From positions 7,705 to 71,704 of the forward strand of contig NZ_JBQHUB010000013.1 of the NCBI RefSeq assembly GCF_052065415.1: DNA of 64,000 nucleotides, written 5' to 3'. Below, in pieces: positions 27,215 to 33,760 of the stretch. Origin of the DNA: Pseudoflavonifractor_A sp022772585. GTDB taxonomy: Bacteria > Bacillota > Clostridia > Oscillospirales > Oscillospiraceae. Position numbers and translations under genes: made by a program. Under the pieces are notes generated by a model that saw nothing but the letters and a program-made list of their open reading frames with translations, was not told the DNA's origin and did no database searches. How positions within the stretch are numbered: the stretch's first letter is position 1; every line of letters begins with the position of its first letter.

Positions 27215-27256
27215 AAAAAGAAAGCCCCGGCTCTCCGGAGGAAGAGTCGAGGCTTT
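27215..27256 (-). terminator. Terminator of infC-rpmI-rplT
   Basis: AAAGCC/GGCTTT close a hairpin whose minus-strand 3' side runs into CTTTTT, 17 bases past the rplT stop. Confidence 0.75.
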
Positions 27257-27272
27257 GTCATATGAAACAGAC

Positions 27273-27629
27273 TCAGGCCAGCTTGCTCTTGGCCAGCTCG
27301 GTGAGCTGGGTGAAGGCGGCCTTGTCGTGGATGGCCATCTCGGAGAGCATCTTGCGGTTAATCTCCACACCGGCCTTCTTCAGGCCGTTCATGAAGGTGG
27401 AGTAGTTCATGCCGTTCTGCTTGCAGCCGGCGGAGATGCGGGCGATCCAGAGCTGACGGAAGTCGCGCTTCTTCAGGCGGCGGCCGGTGTAAGCGTACAC
27501 CAGGGACTTCATGACCTGCTCCTTGGCCATCTTGAAGTGCTTGGACTTGGCGCCAAAGTAGCCCTTGGCCAGCTTCAGGGTCTTATTTCTTCTCTTGCGC
27601 GTCATCATCGCGCCTTTCACTCTAGCCAT
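27273..27629 (-). CDS. rplT: 50S ribosomal protein L20
   Basis: 118 residues, family length. Highly basic; RRKRNKTLKLAKGYFGAKSKHFKMAKEQVMKSL and RKRDFRQLWIARI are L20 signatures. L20 binds 23S rRNA early in assembly and, in Firmicutes and E. coli, represses this operon through the mRNA leader. Last gene of the operon, 37 bases after rpmI. Confidence 0.98.
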   Translation of the reverse strand: MARVKGAMMTRKRRNKTLKLAKGYFGAKSKHFKMAKEQVMKSLVYAYTGRRLKKRDFRQLWIARISAGCKQNGMNYSTFMNGLKKAGVEINRKMLSEMAIHDKAAFTQLTELAKSKLA

Positions 27630-27666
27630 TGTGGTTAGCCTCCTATATCAATGAGTAAATGTTCGA

Positions 27667-27870
27667 TTATTTGTAGGGGATCATGCGCTTGATGGCGGGC
27701 GCGTTGGTCTTGTCCGCGTAGGCGGAGGCACGGAGCGCTCTCTTGAGCTTGGTGGTCTTGCCGTGGCCGTTGAGCAGGTGACGGCGCTTGGTCTGGCCGC
27801 GCTTGACCTTGCCGGTCTTGGTCAGGCTAAATCTCTTCTTAGAGCCGCTGTGGGTTTTCAGCTTAGGCAT
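27667..27870 (-). CDS. rpmI: 50S ribosomal protein L35
   Basis: 67 residues beginning MPKLKTHSGSKKRF, the standard L35 N terminus, and highly basic. Middle gene of the infC-rpmI-rplT operon; a good GGAGATCACCACC-type ribosome binding site precedes the ATG. Confidence 0.98.
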   Translation of the reverse strand: MPKLKTHSGSKKRFSLTKTGKVKRGQTKRRHLLNGHGKTTKLKRALRASAYADKTNAPAIKRMIPYK

Positions 27871-27916
27871 GGTGGTGATCTCCTTTACTTTAACAATATG
27901 GGGATTCAGAAGCGAA

Positions 27917-28447
27917 TCACTTCTTGGTTTCCTTCGCGGTCTTGGGGGAGAGGAAGATGGACATATGCCGTCCTTCCAGCTTGGGTTCCTTATCCAACGC
28001 GGCCACCTCGGCGCAGTCCTCGGCGAACTTGACCAGCAGGTCGCGGCCGATGTCGGTGTGGGCCATCTCGCGGCCGCGGAAGCGGACCGTCACCTTGACC
28101 CGGTTGCCCTCGCCCAGGAACTTCTGCGCGTTGCGGAGCTTGACGTTGAAGTCGTTGACGTCGATGCTGGGAGACATGCGGACCTCTTTGATCTCCACGA
28201 CGCGCTGATTCTTCTTGGCCTCTTTCTCACGCTTGGTCTGCTCGAACTTGTACTTGCCGTAATCCATGAGCTTGCAGACCGGAGGAACGGCGGTGGGCGA
28301 GATCTTTACCAGGTCCAGATCGGCTTCGACCGCCTTCTCCAGCGCCTCGCGGGCAGACATGATACCAAGCTGCTCGCCGGTGGCGGAGACCAGACGGACT
28401 TCCTTGTCGCGGATTTCCTCGTTGATTTGATGACCCTTGTTGCTGAT
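27917..28447 (-). CDS. infC: Translation initiation factor IF-3, AUC start
   Basis: IF-3 keeps 30S subunits free and proofreads the start codon. The conserved N terminus (ISNKGHQINEEIRDKEVRLV) begins at an ATC codon at 28447-28445, eight bases after GGGAGGT; there is no ATG, GTG or TTG in the right place. infC is known for AUU-type starts, by which IF-3 represses its own translation, so ATC is credible. That gives 176 residues, the family length. Longer upstream readings run through the leader and lack conservation. DYGKYKFE and FRGREMAHTDIG are family motifs. Confidence 0.93.
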   Translation of the reverse strand: MSNKGHQINEEIRDKEVRLVSATGEQLGIMSAREALEKAVEADLDLVKISPTAVPPVCKLMDYGKYKFEQTKREKEAKKNQRVVEIKEVRMSPSIDVNDFNVKLRNAQKFLGEGNRVKVTVRFRGREMAHTDIGRDLLVKFAEDCAEVAALDKEPKLEGRHMSIFLSPKTAKETKK

Positions 28448-28608
28448 AGGACAGCACCTCCCATTCTCAATGACAAACAAAAAACGGATACCAGCCCGGT
28501 ACCCGCATCGCATGACAGACCCACCGGTAATCCGGTGTGCCGAAACCATGTTGACCTCTTCGCTGTGCGCTGGAGGTGAGGACGGGGCGCCGTTCTGCTT
28601 TATTGTGC
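28448..28608 (-). promoter_or_regulatory. infC operon leader with intrinsic terminator (L20-leader-like)
   Basis: About 160 untranslated bases lie between the promoter and the ATC start. At 28479-28505 the minus-strand RNA forms CGGGTACC/GGTATCCG (one G-U) followed by TTTTTTG, a terminator ahead of infC. Upstream bases include several stems. In Firmicutes this operon is controlled by L20 binding to such a leader that favours termination; the assignment here rests on position and the terminator, not on a matched motif. Confidence 0.65.
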
Positions 28609-28614
28609 CCAATC

Positions 28615-28643
28615 AGTATAGCAGTATCGGAACCGCTTGTCAA
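28615..28643 (-). promoter_or_regulatory. Promoter of infC-rpmI-rplT
   Basis: On the minus strand: TTGACA (28643-28638), 17-base spacer, TATACT (28620-28615). Confidence 0.82.
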
Positions 28644-28795
28644 CGGTGAATTGCTTTCTTTATGTAAAAAAGAACCCGGTTTTGCTCTTCCATTTTGGAT
28701 GAAACTATGGCAGAATAGATTGGAAAGAACGGTTTGGAGCCCTTCTGCGCCCCGGACCGGAGGAGAGAGCATGAAAGGAAAAGGAGGGGACCCCT

Positions 28796-30727
28796 ATGCA
28801 CCGGCGTCTGTTCGCTGCGGCGCTGACGGCGTCCATCTGTCTGACGGGGCTGGCGGCCCCGGCTTTGGCCAATGCCCCCACGTATGAGAGCACCATATTG
28901 TTCACCCACGACACCCACGACCACTTCCTGCCCGCCCCGGCGGAGGAGGGGGGTACCTACGGCGGCTACACCCGCCTGGCCTCCCTGCTGAAGGAGGAGC
29001 GGCAGGCCCACCCGGACGCCATTACGCTGGACGGCGGGGATTTCTCCATGGGCTCCCTGTTCCAGACCATCTATTCCACCGACGCGCCCGAGCTCCGGGC
29101 GCTGGGGGCCATGGGATACGACGTGACCACCTTCGGTAACCACGAGTTTGACTACCGCGCGGAGGGGCTGGCCGATATGCTCTCCGCCGCCCGGGAGAGC
29201 GGGGACCCTCTGCCTGCTATCGTCTGTGCCAACTACAAGCCGCCGGAGGCGGATACCCGCAGCCGTCAGGCGTGGGAGGACTACGGCGTCACCGACTACA
29301 CGGTCATTGAGCGGGGCGGGATCAACTACGGCGTGTTCGGCCTGATGGGACAGGACGCGGATGACTGCGCCCCCATGTCGGGTATGGAGATGGAGCCCAT
29401 GATCGACGCGGCAAAGCGGACGGTGGCGGCCATGGAGGAGGACTTGGCGGCGCAGAACGCCCCCTATTTCATCATCTGCCTCTCCCACGCCGGCACCGAG
29501 AACGGAAAGGGCGAAGACTATGAGCTGGCGGAGAAGGTGGACGGCATCGATATGATCCTCTCGGGCCACACCCACACCACCCTGGAAGAGCCCATCCGTG
29601 TGAAGGACACCCTCATCGTCTCCGCCGGGCCCTACACCACCAACCTGGGTTCTCTGACCCTGCGCTGGAAGCCCAACGGGGAGAAGGAGATCCTGGACTA
29701 CCGTCTCATCCCGGTGGACGATTCGGCGGCCGAGGACCCGGACATGGTGAAGATGGCCAGGGTCTTCAAGGACAAGGTGGGGGAGAACTACCTGAAGGAC
29801 TACGGCCTGACCTACGATCAGGTGCTGGCCGATAACCCCTATTCCTTTACCCCCATCAGCGTCTTTGGGGACGAGCAGCGGGAGGAGCCTCTGGGCAACC
29901 TCATCGCCGACTCCTACGTCTACGCGGTGAAGGAGGCTGAGGGGGCGGACTATGTGCCCGTGGACTTCGCGGTGGTGGCCGCCGGGGTGATCCGGGCCTC
30001 CTTTGCCCAGGGGAACATCACCACCGCCGACGCCTTCAACGTCTCTTCCCTGGGCGTGGGAGCCGACGGCACCCCGGGCTACCCCCTGGTGTCGGTGTGG
30101 ATCTATGGCCGGGAGCTGAAGGACGCCTTTGAGGTGGACGCCTCGGTGACCCCCCTGATGCCGGCTGCCCAGCTCTACGGCGCGGGGATGGAGTGGTCCT
30201 TCAATCCCCACCGGCTCATCTTCAATAAGGTGACGGACTGCGCCCAGGTGCTGGAGGATGGGACCCGCAGGCCCATTGAGGACGACCGGCTCTACCGGGT
30301 GGTCACCGGGCTCTACTCGGGCCAGATGCTGGGCACCGTCAACGGCAAGTCCTTCGGCCTGCTGACCATCACCCCCCGGGATGACCGGGGAGAGCCTGTT
30401 GAGGACCTGGAGGCCTTTATCGTCCACGGCCAGAACGGCGCTGAGGTGAAGGAGTGGTACGCCCTGGCCTCCTATCTCCAGTCCATGGGCACGGTGGAAG
30501 CGCGGTACAGCAATCCTGAGGGCCGCAAGACAGTAGTACCCTCCTGGAACCCCGCCGCGCTGCTCTCACAGCCCAACGGTCTGGCTCTGGCGGTGTACGG
30601 CGGAGGGCTGCTGGTACTGCTGCTGGTGGTCGTGGGGACCTGCCGCCTGGCCACCCGGCGCAGGCGGCGCCTGCGGGGCTCCGGGCGCCGGAGCGGAAGC
30701 CGGGGATACCGGCGTTACCGGGGCTGA
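28796..30727 (+). CDS. Surface-anchored 5'-nucleotidase / metallophosphatase
   Basis: 643 residues. A signal peptide (about 1-25, cleavage near APALA) leads to a calcineurin-like domain with the metal-binding motifs FTHDTHDHF, LDGGDFSMGS, GNHEFDYR, SHAGTEN and SGHTHTT. A 5'-nucleotidase C-terminal domain follows (about 300-510). A C-terminal helix at about 595-617 with an Arg-rich tail probably anchors it. It would hydrolyse extracellular nucleotides or related phosphoesters to scavenge purines or phosphate; the exact substrate is unknown. AAGGAGGGG precedes the ATG. The stop codon is the first triplet of a hairpin element. Confidence 0.88.
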   Translation: MHRRLFAAALTASICLTGLAAPALANAPTYESTILFTHDTHDHFLPAPAEEGGTYGGYTRLASLLKEERQAHPDAITLDGGDFSMGSLFQTIYSTDAPELRALGAMGYDVTTFGNHEFDYRAEGLADMLSAARESGDPLPAIVCANYKPPEADTRSRQAWEDYGVTDYTVIERGGINYGVFGLMGQDADDCAPMSGMEMEPMIDAAKRTVAAMEEDLAAQNAPYFIICLSHAGTENGKGEDYELAEKVDGIDMILSGHTHTTLEEPIRVKDTLIVSAGPYTTNLGSLTLRWKPNGEKEILDYRLIPVDDSAAEDPDMVKMARVFKDKVGENYLKDYGLTYDQVLADNPYSFTPISVFGDEQREEPLGNLIADSYVYAVKEAEGADYVPVDFAVVAAGVIRASFAQGNITTADAFNVSSLGVGADGTPGYPLVSVWIYGRELKDAFEVDASVTPLMPAAQLYGAGMEWSFNPHRLIFNKVTDCAQVLEDGTRRPIEDDRLYRVVTGLYSGQMLGTVNGKSFGLLTITPRDDRGEPVEDLEAFIVHGQNGAEVKEWYALASYLQSMGTVEARYSNPEGRKTVVPSWNPAALLSQPNGLALAVYGGGLLVLLLVVVGTCRLATRRRRRLRGSGRRSGSRGYRRYRG

Positions 30728-30875
30728 TACTAAAACCTGATAAAAAGCGTGAAAAGCTTTTTATAGCGCGCAGCGCGTCAGGTTTTTATGAGACGCGGTA
30801 TCATGCATCCTGCATGATACCAGTGCGCGCAGCGCACGGAATTTCAAATGAAAGCATTTCATTTGAAATTAGTAT
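30727..30875. repeat. Hairpin-chain element A
   Basis: About 149 bases bounded by inverted ATACTAA (30727-30733) and TTAGTAT (30869-30875). Inside, perfect hairpins follow one another: AACCTGA/TCAGGTT (734-784) enclosing TAAAAAGC/GCTTTTTA and GCGC/GCGC; an 11-pair stem at 797-821; GTGCGC/GCGCAC at 823-837; a 13-pair stem at 841-869. Offsets are within 30000. No open reading frame. Shares a block of about 37 bases with element B at 63.7 kb. Confidence 0.85.
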
Positions 30876-30898
30876 GAAAGCGGAGAGGAGGGGTCCGT

Positions 30899-31885
30899 AT
30901 GGCGAAATCGGCCAATCAGAAGCTGAAGCTGCTCTACCTCAGGAAGATCCTGGAGGAGCAGACCGACGAGGACCACCCCATGGCGGTGGCCGAGATGATC
31001 GGGCAGCTGGAGCAGTACGGCGTGTCCGCCGAGCGCAAGAGCATCTATGACGATCTGGAGGCCCTGCGCCTGTTCGGTCTGGACGTGGTGCAGACCAAAA
31101 CGGGAAACCGGACCGGATACTACATCGGCCAGCGGGAATTCGAGCTGCCCGAGCTCAAGCTGCTGGTGGACAGCGTCCAGTCCTCTAAATTTATCACCCA
31201 CAAAAAGACACTCTCCCTGATCCGGAAGATCGAGGGGTTGGCCAGCGTCCACGACGCGCGGCTCCTCCAGCGGCAGGTCTACGTCCGCAACCGGGTCAAG
31301 AGCATGAATGAGAGCGTCTACTACAATGTAGACGAGATCTCGGACGCCATCAGCCGGGACCGGAGCATCTCGTTCCGCTACTTTGAATATACCGTGGGCA
31401 AGGAGCGCCGCTTCCGCAGGGGCGGGGGGCGCTATCAGGTCAGTCCCTTCGCCCTGATGTGGGACGACGAGAACTACTACATGCTGGCCTGGGACGCCGC
31501 CGCGGCCAGGCTGAAGCACTACCGGGTGGACAAGATGACCGGGATCCTGGTGACCGAAGTCCCCCGCCAGGGCCGGGAGGCCTTTGAGCAGGTGGACATG
31601 TCGGCTTACGGACAGAAGGTGTTCGGCATGTTCACCGGCGAGGAGCGGACGGTGCGCCTGCGCTTCGCCGCCCATCTGGCAGGGGCCGTCATTGACCGCT
31701 TCGGCAAGGACGTGATCCTGACGGCGGAGGACGGGGACCATTTCACCGTCAGCGTCTCCGTGGCCGTGAGCCCGCAGTTTTACGCGTGGCTCTTCGGCTT
31801 TGGCGGAGAGGTGGAGATCCTGGGGCCCGAGGAGGTCCGGCGCGGGATGTATGACCGGGCCGCCCAGGTAGCCGCGCTCTATTAA
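30899..31885 (+). CDS. WYL-domain transcriptional regulator
   Basis: 328 residues. An N-terminal helix-turn-helix (about 8-70: QKLKLLYLRKILEEQTDEDHPMAV onward, ERKSIYDDLEALRLFG) is followed by a WYL domain (about 140-225: SISFRYFEYTVGKERRFR, YQVSPFALMWDDENYYMLAWD) and a C-terminal WCX-like extension. WYL proteins bind DNA and sense nucleic-acid or nucleotide ligands. GGAGAGGAGGGG precedes the ATG. The likely target is unknown; the HIRAN gene follows but a terminator separates them. Confidence 0.88.
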   Translation: MAKSANQKLKLLYLRKILEEQTDEDHPMAVAEMIGQLEQYGVSAERKSIYDDLEALRLFGLDVVQTKTGNRTGYYIGQREFELPELKLLVDSVQSSKFITHKKTLSLIRKIEGLASVHDARLLQRQVYVRNRVKSMNESVYYNVDEISDAISRDRSISFRYFEYTVGKERRFRRGGGRYQVSPFALMWDDENYYMLAWDAAAARLKHYRVDKMTGILVTEVPRQGREAFEQVDMSAYGQKVFGMFTGEERTVRLRFAAHLAGAVIDRFGKDVILTAEDGDHFTVSVSVAVSPQFYAWLFGFGGEVEILGPEEVRRGMYDRAAQVAALY

Positions 31886-31899
31886 AGGTATAACGGTAT

Positions 31900-31944
31900 A
31901 AAACGGACAGGCGTGGGAAATTGTTTCCCGCGCCTGTCCGTTTT
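31900..31944. terminator. Terminator after the WYL regulator
   Basis: A 21-pair stem with one G-U (AAAACGGACAGGCG side and complement), three-base loop, T-run at both ends on the respective strands. Confidence 0.9.
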
Positions 31945-32017
31945 ATGGGACTGCGCTTCGGTTAAGATGGAACCAGAACAGAGGGCGGCCCCAGCGCCGC
32001 CCGGAGAGGAGTGCACG

Positions 32018-32404
32018 ATGGAAGAGCGCTATGTGACGATCACAGGATTTCGGCATTACTATGGGATGCGGCCCTTCGCCATCGGGAATGTGATCCGCTG
32101 TCAGAAGGAACCACGCAACCAGTATGATGGAGAGGCTATCCGGTGCAGCCTGCCCATGATCGGGACAGTGGGATACCTGGCCAACAGCACCTCCACCGTG
32201 GCGGGAGGTACCATGAGCGCCGGACGAATCTACGACCAGGTGGGATCGCGGTTCCATGTCCGGGTGCTGTTTACCACCTCCAGCAAGATCATTTGTCGGG
32301 TGGAAACCGGCACCTTGGAGTCGCTGGAACGGGAGATATGGACACAGAACGAGGATGGCTGGCAGGAGGATCAGCAGCAGAATGAGCGCGAGATGAGTTT
32401 TTGA
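32018..32404 (+). CDS. Stand-alone HIRAN-domain protein
   Basis: 128 residues from the ATG at 32018, fixed by GGAGAGGAG; longer readings start inside the preceding terminator. Residues 3-90 (VTITGFRHYYGMRPFAIGN, EPRNQYDGEAI, GTVGYLANS) fit the HIRAN domain, which recognises DNA 3' ends or stalled forks when fused to helicases or nucleases. Here nothing is fused to it. The C-terminal 35 residues are charged (QEDQQQNEREMSF) and their coding bases are repeated 170 bases downstream. Confidence 0.72.
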   Translation: MEERYVTITGFRHYYGMRPFAIGNVIRCQKEPRNQYDGEAIRCSLPMIGTVGYLANSTSTVAGGTMSAGRIYDQVGSRFHVRVLFTTSSKIICRVETGTLESLEREIWTQNEDGWQEDQQQNEREMSF

Positions 32405-32453
32405 TGCGGAGCATAAAAACGTCGCCGCAAGCAATATGACGCTTGCGGCGACG
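32372..32453 (-). repeat. Terminator repeat copy 1
   Basis: About 82 bases shared with 32543-32621. It covers the last codons of the HIRAN gene plus a 13-pair hairpin (CGTCGCCGCAAGC at 32420-32432, complement 32441-32453). On the minus strand the hairpin is followed by TTTTT, so it can end transcription coming from tRNA-Gly. Confidence 0.8.
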
Positions 32454-32542
32454 TATATGAATGCGATAAAAATACGATCTAGCACTGTCTCCCGTCACTC
32501 GGACGCGAGCCCAGCACAGCGGGTCGCGGCCGAAAGCGAGGA

Positions 32543-32621
32543 GCAGCAGAATGAGTGCGAGATGAGTTTTTGATGCGGAGCATAAAAAACTCGTCGCAAG
32601 CGATATGACGCTTGCGACGAG
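32543..32621 (-). repeat. Terminator repeat copy 2
   Basis: Second copy of the 32372-32453 unit, next to the 3' end of tRNA-Gly. Hairpin CTCGTCGCAAGC (32590-32601) pairs with 32610-32621; six T follow on the minus strand. Stem differences from copy 1 are compensated on both arms (for example C-G in one, T-A in the other). A 38-codon ORF (32457-32573) ends in the copied C-terminal codons but has no ribosome binding site. Confidence 0.8.
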
Positions 32622-32622
32622 C

Positions 32623-32696
32623 TGGAGCAGGGTACGGGAGTCGAACCCGCCTTAACGGCTTGGGAAGCCGCTGTAATACCGATATACCAACCCTGC
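32623..32696 (-). tRNA. tRNA-Gly (CCC)
   Basis: 74 bases with encoded CCA. Acceptor GCAGGGT pairs with ACCCTGC; anticodon stem GCGGC/GCCGT encloses TTCCCAA, anticodon CCC; T arm GCGGG-TTCGACT-CCCGT. The D stem is short. Reads GGG codons, which are frequent in this GC-rich genome. Confidence 0.93.
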
Positions 32697-32714
32697 AAGG
32701 GAACTGACTTGGAT

Positions 32715-32743
32715 AGTATAGCACAGGACAGGAGATTTTGCAA
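32715..32743 (-). promoter_or_regulatory. Promoter of tRNA-Gly
   Basis: On the minus strand: TTGCAA (32743-32738), 17-base spacer, TATACT (32720-32715). Confidence 0.72.
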
Positions 32744-32864
32744 GGAGATTTCTCGACCGCCATTCCGCTTTTTTCGCCGCGGGGCGCTGTCCCCCGGAAG
32801 GCTTTGCGAAATCCATCGAACGCGGTTCCACGATAAAAAATATACTCCCGCCCCCTTCCGTATG

Positions 32865-32904
32865 AACCGGTCTGCTCCGGAAATACTGATAGCAGACCGG
32901 TTTT
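32865..32904 (+). terminator. Hairpin with T-run just upstream of sigG
   Basis: AACCGGTCTGCT and its exact complement AGCAGACCGGTT (12 pairs, 14-base loop), then TT GC. It ends six bases before the sigG ribosome binding site, so it may attenuate sigG or stop upstream transcripts. Confidence 0.55.
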
Positions 32905-32921
32905 GCGGGAGGAGCATTTTT

Positions 32922-33692
32922 ATGCAGGGAAAAGTGGAGATCTGCGGCGTAAACACGGCAAAGCTGAAGGTTTTGAAAAATGAGGAGACCATAGAGCTGC
33001 TCAAGCGGACCAAGAAGGGAGATATGGAGGCCCGGGAGAAGCTCATCGCGGGCAATCTGCGCCTGGTGCTCTCCGTGATCCAGAAATTCACCGGCCGGGG
33101 AGAGAATGTGGACGACCTCTTTCAGGTGGGCTGCATCGGGCTTATCAAGGCCATCGATAATTTCAATACCGACCTGGACGTGCGCTTTTCCACCTATGGG
33201 GTCCCCATGATCGTGGGGGAGATCCGGCGCTATCTGCGGGATAACAGCGCCATCCGGGTGTCCCGTTCCATGCGGGATACCGCTTATAAGGTCCTGCAGG
33301 CCAAGGAGGCCTTTCTGGCCGAGCATCAGCGGGAGCCGTCAGTGGATGAGGTAGCCAGGCAGCTGGGCGTCAGGCGGGAGGACGTGGTGTTCGCTCTGGA
33401 CGCCATCGTGGACCCGGTCTCCCTTTACGAGCCGGTCTACTCCGACAGCGGGGACGCCATCTGCGTCATCGACCAGGTGAAGGACTCCAAAAACACCGAC
33501 GAGAGCTGGCTGGAGCATATCGCGCTCAAGGAGGCCATGGACCGCCTCTCCGAGCGGGAGCGCCATATCCTGAACCTGCGCTTTTTTGAGGGGCGGACCC
33601 AGATGGAGGTCTCCGCCGAGGTGGGCATTTCCCAGGCCCAGGTGTCCCGGCTGGAGAAGAACGCCATCCGGCAGATCCGGAAGAATATGTAG
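32922..33692 (+). CDS. sigG: Sporulation sigma factor SigG
   Basis: Sigma-G directs late forespore gene expression. The ATG at 32922 follows GGGAGGAGC and gives 256 residues with the SigG N terminus MQGKVEICGVNTAKLKVL. Region 2 is NLRLVLSVIQKFTGRGENVDDLFQVGCIGLIKAIDNF; region 4 helix-turn-helix is EVSAEVGISQAQVSRLEK. In many clostridia sigG directly follows spoIIGA-sigE, but here those lie 21 kb away. Transcription should depend on sigma-F and sigma-G; no confident match to their promoter consensus was found. Confidence 0.93.
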   Translation: MQGKVEICGVNTAKLKVLKNEETIELLKRTKKGDMEAREKLIAGNLRLVLSVIQKFTGRGENVDDLFQVGCIGLIKAIDNFNTDLDVRFSTYGVPMIVGEIRRYLRDNSAIRVSRSMRDTAYKVLQAKEAFLAEHQREPSVDEVARQLGVRREDVVFALDAIVDPVSLYEPVYSDSGDAICVIDQVKDSKNTDESWLEHIALKEAMDRLSERERHILNLRFFEGRTQMEVSAEVGISQAQVSRLEKNAIRQIRKNM

Positions 33693-33708
33693 CTGTTCGG
33701 AAAGAGGA

Positions 33709-33746
33709 CAGGGCCGCCGCGTAGGTCCGCGGCGGCCCTGTTTATT
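33709..33746. terminator. Bidirectional terminator between sigG and asnB
   Basis: CAGGGCCGCCGCG and its complement (13 pairs, six-base loop), followed by TTTATT on the plus strand. Confidence 0.82.
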
Positions 33747-33760
33747 CCACAGGAAGACGC

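Noticed and set aside
30899..32404. Defence island made of the WYL regulator and HIRAN protein
   Set aside because: No nuclease, helicase or toxin nearby, and a strong terminator separates the two genes.
32372..32621. CRISPR-like repeat pair
   Set aside because: Only two copies, about 90-base spacing, and content explained by a duplicated terminator and gene tail.
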